The notes under the pieces were generated by a model that saw only the letters and a program-made list of their open reading frames with translations, was not told where the DNA came from and did not search any database. The translations under genes and the position numbers were made by a program. A DNA stretch of 64,000 nucleotides, taken from assembly GCF_020911725.1 (NCBI RefSeq), contig NZ_CP076620.1, positions 2,360,501 through 2,424,500 of the forward strand, read 5' to 3'. Positions 27,915-37,617 of this stretch are shown here, piece by piece (the first letter of the stretch is position 1; the number at the start of each line of letters is the position of its first letter). The DNA comes from Clostridium cadaveris (GTDB lineage: Bacteria > Bacillota > Clostridia > Clostridiales > Clostridiaceae).

Positions 27915-28045
27915 TTATCCACTTAATTTGATACTATTAGATTCTTGCGGCTTTTAGAATCATCAATATAGATGCCCCGTGGATAGTTAAGTCATTTTTT
28001 GTGTTAGGCACAAAATATAAACTAGAATCGGGGAGGCTACTTTAT
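27915..28045 (+). promoter_or_regulatory. Structured 5' leader of the diguanylate cyclase mRNA
   Basis: Three helices are visible: TATCCAC (about 27916) with GTGGATA (about 27979) enclosing a GATTCT/AGAATC hairpin; a perfect TTTTGTG-TTAGG-CACAAAA hairpin (about 27995-28014); and GCCCCG (about 27974) able to pair with CGGGG of the ribosome site at 28029-28036. The alternatives are mutually exclusive in part, as in translational switches. It does not fit the c-di-GMP-I consensus. No ligand can be named. Confidence 0.45.
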
Positions 28046-29611
28046 TTGGATAAGCAGTACAAAAAGTACCTTTACATGCTGATAACTACGCAGATATTAA
28101 TTTGTATTGTTGTTGCATCTGTTTTAATATTTTTGTCAAAGGATATTTCTTCTCATAACAATACTATTTTACAAATTTCAGCAGTAAAAAATACAGAAGA
28201 TTGCATGAGAGAAATGGTTGATAATACGATTATTCGTATTGATTTAAAGAGAAAGAAAGCAGTTGAAGAAGCCAAAAATATTATAGATTTTACTTCTAAC
28301 TCTCTTTCCCTAACTGACGAGAGCAAAATATATGAACAACTTGAAAGTTCCATGAAAAAACTATATGGTATGGAATATGGACAGCCTATTAAGGGTATTA
28401 TTCATAACTCTCAAAATCAAAAGACCACTTTTTTTGAAAATAATAGAGTAATGAATATTACAGATCAATCCAATATCCCAAAAATTAAAGATTATATTGA
28501 ATCATGTATCCTACATAAAACAATTGTAGTTAATGATGTTACGTTATATTTATTTGCAGAACAAAGTGATATTGATGCAATAGCGAAAAAATCTATCTAT
28601 GATGAAATTCATAGCTCAATATATGATGAAAATGAATATATTTGGGTCAATGAGATCATAGATTTTTCTGGTGGAGATAATTATGCAATTCGCCGTATAC
28701 ATCCAAACCTTAAAGATAGCGAAGGTACATACCTATCTACAAACAAAGAAGATATTAAAGGAAATCTTTCATATTTAAATGAACTAAATGGGATAAATCA
28801 AAAGGGTGAGGTTGTACATATTTATTACTTTAAGAACAAAACTAATGATGACATCACTGAAAAAATTTCATATGCCAAATTGTACAAGCCCTTTAATTGG
28901 GTTATTGCTACAGGAAAACCATTAAATGATATATTCGGATATACAAATGAATTAATAAATTATGATTCACAAGTTGTTAATAAAACAATGATTGTTTGTT
29001 TAATCTTTATGATTATAATTTTCTTTATCGGTATACTCATTATAATAAAAGTTCATAAGAGATATCGTAAAAAAATAGATAAATATATAAGAACTGAAAC
29101 TGAACTTGATCCATTAACTGGTGCTTTCAGCAGAAAGGTCGCAGAAACTATTTTGCTAGATGCTTTTAAAGCATCAAAGCATAATTCATTTTCCTCACTT
29201 ATAATGATTTTCGATATAGATGACTTTAAAAAAATCAATGATTCATTTGGACACGATGTAGGAGATATTGTTTTGAAGAAAGTCTCTCAAGTTGTTTTGT
29301 CTAATATTAAAGAAGGGGATTATCTGTTTCGCTGGGGAGGAGAAGAATTTATTTTATTGTGCAATGATGTAAATGGAGAATATCATTTTCAAGTTGGTCA
29401 GAAAATATTGAAATGTATAAGTGATATATCATTCAAGGGAAACAAAGAATTTTTTAATGTTTCTGTTTCAATCGGAAGTTCTTACTTTCATGATGAAGAC
29501 ACCGATTATTTGCAGGCACTGAAGAGAGCTGATATAGCATTATATCACTCAAAAAATACAGGAAAAAATAAGTATACAAACTCCGAGAAATTATTCAAAG
29601 AAGATTGTTAA
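28046..29611 (+). CDS. Membrane-bound diguanylate cyclase with extracellular sensor
   Basis: Makes c-di-GMP. The 521-aa protein has an N-terminal helix (about 11-33), a large extracytoplasmic Cache-like sensor (about 40-305; IKGIIHNSQ..., PFNWVIATGKPLNDI at its end is typical of dCache), a second helix (about 318-340) and a GGDEF domain (about 355-515) with active-site GGEEF in FRWGGEEFILL. No inhibitory RxxD site is evident before it. The start is a TTG nine bases behind GGGAGG. It is monocistronic with a long structured leader. Confidence 0.9.
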   Translation: MDKQYKKYLYMLITTQILICIVVASVLIFLSKDISSHNNTILQISAVKNTEDCMREMVDNTIIRIDLKRKKAVEEAKNIIDFTSNSLSLTDESKIYEQLESSMKKLYGMEYGQPIKGIIHNSQNQKTTFFENNRVMNITDQSNIPKIKDYIESCILHKTIVVNDVTLYLFAEQSDIDAIAKKSIYDEIHSSIYDENEYIWVNEIIDFSGGDNYAIRRIHPNLKDSEGTYLSTNKEDIKGNLSYLNELNGINQKGEVVHIYYFKNKTNDDITEKISYAKLYKPFNWVIATGKPLNDIFGYTNELINYDSQVVNKTMIVCLIFMIIIFFIGILIIIKVHKRYRKKIDKYIRTETELDPLTGAFSRKVAETILLDAFKASKHNSFSSLIMIFDIDDFKKINDSFGHDVGDIVLKKVSQVVLSNIKEGDYLFRWGGEEFILLCNDVNGEYHFQVGQKILKCISDISFKGNKEFFNVSVSIGSSYFHDEDTDYLQALKRADIALYHSKNTGKNKYTNSEKLFKEDC

Positions 29612-29691
29612 CGTATTATATAAGTAGTTGTATGTGTAATTAATTATAAAAATATAAGACCAAAAATTTAAATATTATCTGTTATATAAAA

Positions 29692-29733
29692 AAGCTACGT
29701 TTTTGTTAGTTTATTACCAACAAAATGTAGCTT
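29692..29733. terminator. Bidirectional terminator between cyclase gene and tRNA-Leu
   Basis: AAGCTAC (29692-29698) plus TTTTGTT pair with AACAAAA plus GTAGCTT (29727-29733). Confidence 0.75.
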
Positions 29734-29739
29734 ATAATT

Positions 29740-29823
29740 TGGTGCGAGTGACGGGACTTGAACCCGTACGTCATGGACACACGCCCCTCAAACGTGCCTG
29801 TCTGCCTATTCCAGCACACTCGC
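29740..29823 (-). tRNA. tRNA-Leu(GAG)
   Basis: Minus-strand cloverleaf of 84 nt with encoded CCA: acceptor GCGAGTG/CACTCGC, anticodon stem CACGT/GCGTG with loop TTGAGGG giving anticodon GAG, a long class II variable arm, T-arm GGGTTCAAGTCCC. The long variable arm and anticodon agree on leucine. Confidence 0.95.
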
Positions 29824-29924
29824 TTATAATAGATACAAGCATATTTTATAATATGTCACATCTTTAAATGTGATCAATATTTATACAAATATCATTATTT
29901 ATTATACAAAAATTTCATATAAAA

Positions 29925-29944
29925 AGTCAACCTAAAGTTGGACT
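29925..29944 (-). terminator. Terminator after hutP
   Basis: Minus-strand AGTCCAAC pairs with GTTGACT (one bulge), then five T. The surrounding gap 29824-30019 shows nothing else definite. Confidence 0.6.
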
Positions 29945-30019
29945 GTCTTATGATTATTCTGTAAATATATCTTATTACGATTCGTTATTCTAAATTTGAT
30001 CCGAACTTATTATAATATC

Positions 30020-30442
30020 CTAATCTATGTTTGGAATTGCTCTATGTCCAAGTCCTATAACAACTTCATTAAGGTGAAGAAGACCTATACTTAAGAATAT
30101 GCATACGCTTATATGCTCACCTTGTCTTGCAATGCCTATTTTACCGCCAACATTTAGTCCATTTGCTTTTAAAGATATCTGCATTAAAGCATCTCTAGTT
30201 GCTCCAGCTATAGCTCCATCATGAACATGGCAATCCTTTATTATACCAGTTCTTTTGGAAGCTACTAAAGCTCTTTCTATTATTTTTGGTATAGAAGAAA
30301 TGAGGTTACCTCCGATATCTACCGCAACAGCATAAATATCGCTTTCTCTAAGTTTTTTTATTAGATATTCCTCTTCTTCACGTTCAGAAGTGGCCATTTG
30401 TATAGCACATTTTGCCACTTCTACGCTCTTCAAATTCTTCAT
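30020..30442 (-). CDS. hutP: HutP family antiterminator-like protein
   Basis: HutP binds L-histidine, Mg2+ and RNA and prevents termination in the Bacillus hut operon. The 140-aa protein keeps the metal/histidine-binding histidines in KDCHVHDGAIAGATRDA (H-x-H) and the C-terminal GLGHRAIPN, and the VAVDIGGNLISSIPKIIE segment. No hut genes are in this window; it sits after the lytic transglycosylase gene with a GGAGG of its own. It may control distant genes or have another role in clostridia. Confidence 0.85.
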   Translation of the reverse strand: MKNLKSVEVAKCAIQMATSEREEEEYLIKKLRESDIYAVAVDIGGNLISSIPKIIERALVASKRTGIIKDCHVHDGAIAGATRDALMQISLKANGLNVGGKIGIARQGEHISVCIFLSIGLLHLNEVVIGLGHRAIPNID

Positions 30443-30457
30443 TTTTCCCTCCTAAGA

Positions 30458-31012
30458 TTATTTCTTTCTACAATATAGGAATCTATATACATCAAAATTA
30501 ACTTTTACTTTTTTTACGTATTTATCAGTCTCAGCAAAAGGTATATAACTTAAAGTCTCTCCATCACTAGAGTATCTGTTGTCTTTAAGCCACTTTTGGA
30601 CATTTCCTCTTCCTGCATTATACGCTGCAAGAACTAAATCCATATTACCATTAAACTCTTTGCTTAAATCATTTAAATACCAGCAGCCCATAGCTATGTT
30701 TACTTCTGGTTCATGGAGCATAGATACATCGTAACCTTCTATTCCCATTTGGGTCGCTATATCATAAGCTGTTTCTTCCGTAATCTGCATAAGACCCTTT
30801 GCATTTTTATGTGATCTCGCATCTGAATTAAAGCTACTCTCAGCTTTAATTACTGATGCCACCAAATAAGGACTTATATCATATTTTTTTGCTTCCTCAA
30901 TGATGATATCCTTATATTTAAAAGGATATAGTGCTGTTATGAAAGTTTTTGCTAATAATATAATCAGCAAAAATGAAACTAGGGGTATTATTATTCTTTT
31001 TATAAGCTTCAT
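30458..31012 (-). CDS. Membrane-anchored lytic transglycosylase (SLT family)
   Basis: Cuts peptidoglycan glycan strands. The 184-aa protein has an N-terminal anchor (about 6-28) and an SLT domain with catalytic Glu in VIKAESSFNSDARS, GLMQITEETA, NIAMGCWYLNDL and AAYNAGRGNVQKWL. It is a single-domain version similar to the SLT domain of MltC/Slt70. It forms a close series polA-coaE-slt-hutP. Confidence 0.9.
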   Translation of the reverse strand: MKLIKRIIIPLVSFLLIILLAKTFITALYPFKYKDIIIEEAKKYDISPYLVASVIKAESSFNSDARSHKNAKGLMQITEETAYDIATQMGIEGYDVSMLHEPEVNIAMGCWYLNDLSKEFNGNMDLVLAAYNAGRGNVQKWLKDNRYSSDGETLSYIPFAETDKYVKKVKVNFDVYRFLYCRKK

Positions 31013-31041
31013 GTTTTACCTCTGTTTTAATTAATTATTAT

Positions 31042-31638
31042 TTAAATCCCTCTTATAAACTGAACTATCTCTTCTACCTGTTCTTCTGTATTTTCAAAGT
31101 TCCCCCCATTATCTATGATGAAATTTACAAGACTTTTCTTTTCATCAATTGACATCTGTGCATTTATTCTATTTAAAACTTCTTCTCTATTCAGACTGTC
31201 TCTTTCCATAACTCTGAAAATTTGAATATCATGATTTGCATAAACCAATATATTAAAATCCATTTCGCTATGAAGATTATTTTCTATTAGAGTAGGAGCA
31301 TCTAGTATTACAGCTTTCTCTCCTTTATCTTCATAATATTTGAACGTTTCTTCTATGTCTTTTTTTATATATGGTATTATTATATTTTCATAAGCAATTC
31401 TCTCATTAGGGAATTTGAAAATATAATTTCCAAATTCCCTTCTTTTTAGTTCCCCATTTTCATCAAAAAATCCATCATTAAAGGTATTTTTTATATCCTC
31501 TAAAATTTCGGGATATTTCTTTAAAACCTCTCTGGAAATTATATCTGCATCTATAATAGGAATCCCGTAGTCTTTAAAAAGCTTAGATACAGTGCTTTTT
31601 CCTGTACCTATTCCTCCAGTTAATCCTATCTTAAACAT
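31042..31638 (-). CDS. coaE: Dephospho-CoA kinase
   Basis: Last step of coenzyme A synthesis. The 198-aa protein starts MFKIGLTGGIGTGKSTVSKLF (P-loop), followed by IIDADIISREVL (substrate Asp) and ILDAPTLIE. The ATG at 31638 is preferred: AGGAGATGA lies eight bases before it, while the ATG four codons earlier is part of that ribosome site. It follows polA by 15 bases, the usual Firmicute arrangement. Confidence 0.95.
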   Translation of the reverse strand: MFKIGLTGGIGTGKSTVSKLFKDYGIPIIDADIISREVLKKYPEILEDIKNTFNDGFFDENGELKRREFGNYIFKFPNERIAYENIIIPYIKKDIEETFKYYEDKGEKAVILDAPTLIENNLHSEMDFNILVYANHDIQIFRVMERDSLNREEVLNRINAQMSIDEKKSLVNFIIDNGGNFENTEEQVEEIVQFIRGI

Positions 31639-31653
31639 CTTAAAACTCATCTC

Positions 31654-34257
31654 CTACTTTGCTTCGTACCAATTATCTCCTATGCTCATACTAACTTCTA
31701 AAGGTACTTCTAAGTCCATAACATTTTCCATTTGAGTCTTTACTAATTCTTTAACTTCTTCAAGCTCATCCTTATAAACATTCAGTATAAGTTCGTCGTG
31801 AACTTGAAGTATAAGTGTGCTCTTAAGATTTCTCTTTTGAAGTTCATTATAAACTTTAACCATAGCAAGCTTTATTATGTCAGCAGCACTTCCTTGTATA
31901 GGAGTATTCATGGCTAATCTTTCACCTAAAGATTTTACTATCTTGTTTGAAGAATTAATCTCCGGAATATATCTTCTTCTATTTACAATAGTTTCAACAT
32001 ATCCATTTTCTTTTCCTTCAGATATTATATTTTCTATAAAATCTTTAACTTTTGGATATCTCTCAAAATAAGTGTCTATATACTCTTTAGCTTCTTTTCT
32101 AGATATTTTTAAGTCTTTTGCAAGACTAAAATCACCTATTCCATAAACTATTCCAAAGTTTACTGCCTTAGCTCTGCTTCTCATAAGTGGAGTTACATCT
32201 TCTATAGCTGTTTTAAAAACTTCTGATGCAGTTTTAGTGTGTATGTCACTATGATGTTTAAACGCATCTATCAAATTTTCATCTCCTGCTATATGTGCCA
32301 AAACTCTAAGCTCTATTTGAGAATAGTCTGCTGATAATATAACACAGTTTTCATTATCAGGTATAAATACTTTTCTTATTTCTCTTCCCATTTCATACTT
32401 TATAGGAATATTTTGAAGATTAGGCTCTGTACTTGATAATCTTCCAGTAGTAGTCACTGTTTGGTTAAAAGATGAATGTATCTTTGAATCATCATCAATG
32501 ACATTTTTTAATCCTTCTATATAAGTTGAATATAATTTTGACAGCTGCCTATAAGATAAAATCTTTTCTATTATAGGATGCTTATCATAAAGTGCTTCTA
32601 AAACTTCAGCATTAGTGGAATATCCTGTCTTAGTTTTCTTTATCACAGGCAAATCAAGTTTTTCAAATAATATTTTTCCAAGCTGTTTTGGAGAATTTAT
32701 ATTAAATTTCTCCTCTGAAAGCTCATATATCTCAGATTCTAATCTTACAAGCTCTCCATTAAACTTTATGCCTAAAGTTTCTAAGATATCACCATTTACT
32801 TTAAATCCCAAAGTTTCCATGGATGATAACACTTTAGTTAATGGAAGCTCTATATTATATAGAAGATCCTCCATTTTGTAATCATTTATCATAGAATTTA
32901 ATTTTTCATACAAGGGTTTCAAACTCCATACCTCTTTTGCTGTAAGCTCTAAACCCTCTCCATTAAAATCCTTATGTAAATATTCATTTACTAAAGTTTT
33001 TATATCATACTCACTTTTAGCAGCATCTATAAGATAAGCTGAAATCTTTATATCATCAGACACTCCATTTAGCTCTATGCCAATCTTTTTAAATGCAGTA
33101 TAAGCATTCTTAACATCAAAAGTTATCTTCTTTATACTTTCATCCTCAAGAACTTCCTTTAAAATAACAATTGAATTATCGTAAGTTTTAAGTTTTTCTA
33201 AATCTACTATATAAACTTTGTTTTTAACCATAACATTTAAAGTACTTATATATATGGTTGATTGTCTTGAGGCATCATTTATTGTAAAAGTCATATAAGC
33301 TTTTTTATCTTCTTTAAGCTCAGATATAAAACTTTGAAGTTTATCTAAAGAATCAATCATTTCAAAAGCCACTTCTTCTTCAGGTGCCTCATTCTCGTCT
33401 TTAACCCTGTCTAAAAGAGTTTTAAACTGAAGATCAAAGAACATATCACGTACACCAGCAGCATCGTAATTCTTCTTCGACTTTATATCTTCTAAATCTA
33501 TTTCTATAGGTACTTCTGTTATTATAGTTGCAAGCTTTTTAGAAAACATAGCTTGTTCTCTGTATTCCATAAGGTTTTCTTTTACTTTTTTCCCTTTTAT
33601 ATCGTCTATATGGTTTAAAACTTCTTCAATACTTCCATACTGCTTTATAAGCTTATATGCAGTTTTTTCTCCTACACCAGGAACTCCTGGAATATTGTCA
33701 GAACTGTCTCCCATAAGTCCCTTTACATCTATAAATTGAGTAGGAGTCACTCCATAATCATCTATCATTCTCTGCTCATCATAAATTTCTTTTTCTGTGA
33801 TTCCTTTTTTAGTTATAATTACTTTTATGTTCTTAGATGCTAATTGAAGTGCATCTCTATCTCCAGTAACTATAAAAACTTCCATTCCTTCATTTTCTGT
33901 GTATTTTGCCAAAGTTCCAATAAGGTCATCAGCCTCAAAACCATCTATTTCAAATATATTTATGGCAAGGCGATTAAGAAGTTCCTTCATAATAGGAAAT
34001 TGCTCAGCAAGCTCTGGAGGCATTTTCTTTCTTCCAGCTTTATAATCACCGTATTCTTTATGTCTAAAAGTAGGAGCTTTTCTGTCAAAAGCAGCTACCA
34101 CGTAGTCTGGTTTAAGTTCATCTTCTAATTTTAGAAGCATGTTTGTAAAACCATAAATTGCATTAGTATGAATACCATCTTTATTCGTCAAAGGTGGAAG
34201 GGCATAGAAAGCTCTATTCATCAAACTGTTGCTATCTAGTATAAGTAATTTTTCCAT
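31654..34257 (-). CDS. polA: DNA polymerase I
   Basis: Repair and Okazaki-fragment processing polymerase. The 867-aa protein has the 5'-3' exonuclease domain (about 1-285: LILDSNSLMNRAFYALPPL, GFEADDLIGTLA, KGLMGDSSDNIPGVPGVG), a degenerate 3'-5' exonuclease domain (about 300-470, where the DxE metal motif is replaced by MTFTINDAS), and the family A polymerase domain (DYSQIELRVLAHIAGDENL, RSRAKAVNFGIVYGIG, LQVHDELILNV). It is therefore expected to lack proofreading, as in Bacillus. GGAGG precedes the ATG. Confidence 0.96.
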   Translation of the reverse strand: MEKLLILDSNSLMNRAFYALPPLTNKDGIHTNAIYGFTNMLLKLEDELKPDYVVAAFDRKAPTFRHKEYGDYKAGRKKMPPELAEQFPIMKELLNRLAINIFEIDGFEADDLIGTLAKYTENEGMEVFIVTGDRDALQLASKNIKVIITKKGITEKEIYDEQRMIDDYGVTPTQFIDVKGLMGDSSDNIPGVPGVGEKTAYKLIKQYGSIEEVLNHIDDIKGKKVKENLMEYREQAMFSKKLATIITEVPIEIDLEDIKSKKNYDAAGVRDMFFDLQFKTLLDRVKDENEAPEEEVAFEMIDSLDKLQSFISELKEDKKAYMTFTINDASRQSTIYISTLNVMVKNKVYIVDLEKLKTYDNSIVILKEVLEDESIKKITFDVKNAYTAFKKIGIELNGVSDDIKISAYLIDAAKSEYDIKTLVNEYLHKDFNGEGLELTAKEVWSLKPLYEKLNSMINDYKMEDLLYNIELPLTKVLSSMETLGFKVNGDILETLGIKFNGELVRLESEIYELSEEKFNINSPKQLGKILFEKLDLPVIKKTKTGYSTNAEVLEALYDKHPIIEKILSYRQLSKLYSTYIEGLKNVIDDDSKIHSSFNQTVTTTGRLSSTEPNLQNIPIKYEMGREIRKVFIPDNENCVILSADYSQIELRVLAHIAGDENLIDAFKHHSDIHTKTASEVFKTAIEDVTPLMRSRAKAVNFGIVYGIGDFSLAKDLKISRKEAKEYIDTYFERYPKVKDFIENIISEGKENGYVETIVNRRRYIPEINSSNKIVKSLGERLAMNTPIQGSAADIIKLAMVKVYNELQKRNLKSTLILQVHDELILNVYKDELEEVKELVKTQMENVMDLEVPLEVSMSIGDNWYEAK

Positions 34258-34319
34258 ATTAATCCTCCAAATTAAGAGTTATACTTTGTATTTTTCCCAT
34301 GTACATAAATATTATCCCA

Positions 34320-35237
34320 CTAAAAGATACTCAAGTCTAGTTCATCGGATAAATCCGTAAGGACTCTCATACCTGCAACTGAGTTGCCTTTTTCATCTAG
34401 AGAAGGTCCATAAACTCCTATTCCTATTCTTCTTGGAACGGCAGCCATAATACCTCCCCCTACACCTGATTTTGCAGGAATTCCAATATGTACAGCTACC
34501 TCTCCAGATTCATCATACATACCACAAGTAACCATTATAGTTTTAACTATTCTACTAACTTCTCTTGAAATTATTCTTTCACCACTCCAAGGTAATATTC
34601 CGTCATTAGCAAGCATGGCAGCTATCTTTGCAATATCAACACATGTCCCTTCTAATGAGCATTGTCTGAAATAAAGGTCTAGAATCTCCTCTACATCACC
34701 ATCTATAAGTTTGTTGCTTTTCATAAAATAAGCTAATGCCCTGTTCCTATCACCTGTAGCTTTTTCAGATAAATATACTTCTTCATTGTAGTTTATATCA
34801 GGATTTTCTGTAACTTTTCTTGTGAATTCAAGTATCTTTTCCATCTTTTCTTCTACTGAATTGCCAGTTATAAGAGCTGTTGTAGCTATAGCACCAGCAT
34901 TTATCATTGGATTAAATGGCTTATTAGGCGTCTTAACCTCAAGAGAAACTATGCTGTTAAATGAATCCCCTGTAGGCTCCATTCCAACTTTAGAAAATAC
35001 ATTTTTCTTACCATTATCTAATAGTGCAATTATAAGTGATACCACTTTAGTTATACTTTGTAAAGTAAATTTTTTATTGTAGTCTCCAGCTGAATATTGC
35101 TTTCCATCAAGACTTATTACACAAATCCCTAAGTCCTTTGGGTTTGCTTTTGATAATTCAGGAATATAAGATGCTACCTTACCATCATCTGTATATTTTA
35201 AGTTGCTCTCTATAATACTTTCCAATAATTTTTCCAT
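34320..35237 (-). CDS. glsA: Glutaminase
   Basis: Hydrolyses L-glutamine to glutamate and ammonia. The 305-aa protein is of the serine-dependent beta-lactamase-like glutaminase family: catalytic S-x-x-K in LQSITKVVS, the NPMINAGAIATTAL motif, EVYLSEKATGDRNRALAYFM and SGVGGGIMAAVP. The ribosome site is weak (GGATG twelve bases before the ATG). Single gene. Confidence 0.94.
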   Translation of the reverse strand: MEKLLESIIESNLKYTDDGKVASYIPELSKANPKDLGICVISLDGKQYSAGDYNKKFTLQSITKVVSLIIALLDNGKKNVFSKVGMEPTGDSFNSIVSLEVKTPNKPFNPMINAGAIATTALITGNSVEEKMEKILEFTRKVTENPDINYNEEVYLSEKATGDRNRALAYFMKSNKLIDGDVEEILDLYFRQCSLEGTCVDIAKIAAMLANDGILPWSGERIISREVSRIVKTIMVTCGMYDESGEVAVHIGIPAKSGVGGGIMAAVPRRIGIGVYGPSLDEKGNSVAGMRVLTDLSDELDLSIF

Positions 35238-35330
35238 AGCTACACATCCATTTCATAATAGTTTAAATATATCTTTACACATTATATTATATAGTTTTTT
35301 CTATCTATATCAATGATTAAATATAATATA

Positions 35331-35358
35331 AAAAGGCGCTCTTAAAAGAACGCCTTTT
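35331..35358 (-). terminator. Terminator after asd
   Basis: AAAAGGCG (35331-35338) pairs with CGCCTTTT (35351-35358), with an inner TCTT/AAGA pair; T-run on the minus strand. Confidence 0.85.
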
Positions 35359-35381
35359 AAACTAAAATAACATTTATTAAT

Positions 35382-36461
35382 TTACTCTAAATATCCCTTT
35401 TTATAAAGAAGCTCAGCTGTAAGAAGTGCACCACCGGCAGCTCCCCTCAATATATTATGAGAAAGACACACAAATTTATATTGGAAGATATTATCTTCTC
35501 TTAGTCTTCCAACAGAAACAGCCATACCTTTTTCTAAATCCCTGTCAACCTTAGTTTGAGGTCTGTTATCTTCTTCAAAATAGTGTATAAATTGTTTTGG
35601 TGCCATAGGAAGTTCAAGTTCTTGAGGAATACCTTTAAATGTTCTCCATCTTTCTTTTATCTCTTCCATAGATGGCTTATTTTTAAAACTTACACTAACT
35701 GTAGCTAGGTGTCCATTTGTAACTGGAACCCTTATACATTGAGCGCTTATCTTTATATCTTTATTGAATTGCACTTTTCCGTCTTCTACTGTTCCCCACA
35801 CTTTTAGAGGTTCTACTTCGCTCTTTTCCTCTTCCCCTCCGATATAAGGGATAACATTGTCTGTCATCTCAGGCCAATCCTCTGGCAACTTTCCAGCTCC
35901 TGATATTGCTTGATAAGTGCTCACAACAAGCTGGCTAGGTTCAAAATCCATAAGAGGAGTTATTGCTGGAACGTAGCTTTGAATTGAACAATTAGGTTTT
36001 GCAACTATGAAACCTTTTTTAATTCCAAGTCTCTTTCTTTGACTTTCAATAAGCTCTAAATGATTTGAATTAATCTCAGGAATTATAACAGGTACATCCT
36101 CTGTCATTCTATGGGCTGAATTATTTGAAACTACAGGAATTTCAGCCTTTGCATAAGCTTCTTCTATTTCCTTAATCTCTTCTTTTTTCATATTTACAGC
36201 ACAAAATACAAAATCAACATGCTTTTTAATCTCTTCTATGTCTTTTAGATCTTCTACTATAAACTTTTTTGCGTACTCTGGCACAGAAATATCCATTTTC
36301 CATCTTCCATCTATGGCTTTTTCATATGTCATACCCTTTGATCTTTCACTGGCAGCTAATAGCGCTACATCAAAATATGGGTGATTTTCAAGCAAAGTTA
36401 CAAGCTTTTGACCAACAAAACCAGTGGCTCCTAAAATTCCAACCCTCAATTTCTTTTCCAT
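35382..36461 (-). CDS. asd: Aspartate-semialdehyde dehydrogenase
   Basis: Reduces aspartyl phosphate to aspartate semialdehyde for lysine/diaminopimelate, threonine and methionine. The 359-aa protein is of the archaeal/fungal-like subtype: LRVGILGATGFVGQKLV (NADP site), SNNSAHRM, catalytic Cys in VAKPNCSIQSY, and HNILRGAAGGALLTAE at the C-terminus. ATG at 36461 has GGAGGAG nine bases upstream; an in-frame TTG six codons earlier is part of that site. Confidence 0.94.
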   Translation of the reverse strand: MEKKLRVGILGATGFVGQKLVTLLENHPYFDVALLAASERSKGMTYEKAIDGRWKMDISVPEYAKKFIVEDLKDIEEIKKHVDFVFCAVNMKKEEIKEIEEAYAKAEIPVVSNNSAHRMTEDVPVIIPEINSNHLELIESQRKRLGIKKGFIVAKPNCSIQSYVPAITPLMDFEPSQLVVSTYQAISGAGKLPEDWPEMTDNVIPYIGGEEEKSEVEPLKVWGTVEDGKVQFNKDIKISAQCIRVPVTNGHLATVSVSFKNKPSMEEIKERWRTFKGIPQELELPMAPKQFIHYFEEDNRPQTKVDRDLEKGMAVSVGRLREDNIFQYKFVCLSHNILRGAAGGALLTAELLYKKGYLE

Positions 36462-36646
36462 ATTATACAACTCCTCCAATATATTTAATTCATATTATAT
36501 ACTCTATCTCTAGTGCCCTACAATATCTTCTTTATATGTTTATCATCTATTAACACTATTATATTAAAAATCTTTAGCAATAATTATTGTTATTAATGCT
36601 TATATTATTGTAAAAAGTGCTATAATATAAAAAATGGAGGTGTGCC

Positions 36647-37522
36647 ATGAATAAAAATTCTATAAAAAGAGGTTATCTCAATGATAATTTTAGAGTTTTT
36701 CATTTAAAGGACAAAATTGATATGAATATAGACTTTCATCATCATGACTTTAATAAAATAGTTGTTCTCTTAGGGGGAGAAATAACTTACTATATAGAGG
36801 GTAAATCCTACAAACTTAAACCATATGACATACTTTTAGTTGCAGCACATGAGGTACATAAACCACAGGTTACTTCAACTAATGACTATGAAAGAATGAT
36901 ATTTTGGGTTAATTCCAGCTTTATAAAGTCAATAGATAGCGAACTTCTGTTACCTTTTCATACCTGTATTAATGAAGGACTTCATCTATTAAGGTTGCCA
37001 GATAGAAATTCTGACAGCTTGAAGAAGCTTTTAGGGGAAATAATTCATGAATTCAAAAGCAACGATTTTGGAAGTAATTTATTTTGCAGCTCATTATTCC
37101 TTCAATTTATAGTAACTATAAATCGTATGTACAGAAGGAGAGATTTCTTAGAGCCCTCTGAAGTAAGCTATGACAAATTTATATGGTCTGTAATTCGATA
37201 TATAAATGAAAATCTAGATAAGGAGCTGTCTATAGATGCACTAGCTTCAAAATTCTTTATAAGCAGATATTATCTAATGCACAAATTTAAAGTAGAGACT
37301 GGCTACACTCTTTACAGCTACATACTTGAAAAGAAGCTGTCAAAGTCTAAAGATTTGCTTATTGAGGGAAAATCCATTCAAGATATATGCACTTTTTTAA
37401 ATTTCAATGATTATTCTAATTTTATGAGACAGTTTAAAAAACGCTTTGGGAAAGCCCCTGGTGCCTATAAAAATGATATTTCAAATTTTAGCTCTATGAC
37501 ATCTCCAACCTTTAAAGAATAA
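36647..37522 (+). CDS. AraC family transcriptional regulator
   Basis: The 291-aa protein has an N-terminal cupin sensor domain (about 20-100: IDFHHHDFNKIVVLLGGEITYYIEGKSY) and two C-terminal AraC helix-turn-helix motifs (about 180-280: LSIDALASKFFISRYYLMHKFKVETG and SIQDICTFLNFNDYSNFMRQFKKRFGKAPGAYK). GGAGG lies eight bases before the ATG. Divergent from asd; its targets are not evident. Confidence 0.92.
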   Translation: MNKNSIKRGYLNDNFRVFHLKDKIDMNIDFHHHDFNKIVVLLGGEITYYIEGKSYKLKPYDILLVAAHEVHKPQVTSTNDYERMIFWVNSSFIKSIDSELLLPFHTCINEGLHLLRLPDRNSDSLKKLLGEIIHEFKSNDFGSNLFCSSLFLQFIVTINRMYRRRDFLEPSEVSYDKFIWSVIRYINENLDKELSIDALASKFFISRYYLMHKFKVETGYTLYSYILEKKLSKSKDLLIEGKSIQDICTFLNFNDYSNFMRQFKKRFGKAPGAYKNDISNFSSMTSPTFKE

Positions 37523-37538
37523 TTTTATATAAAAATTT

Positions 37539-37563
37539 AACTCTTTAGTTTTTCTAAAGAGTT
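37539..37563 (+). terminator. Terminator after the AraC gene
   Basis: AACTCTTTAG (37539-37548) pairs with CTAAAGAGTT (37554-37563), followed by TTTTTTC. Confidence 0.85.
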
Positions 37564-37617
37564 TTTTTCTTTCAGTAAATACCAAAAACATAATAATGAA
37601 TCTCATATACCGTAATA

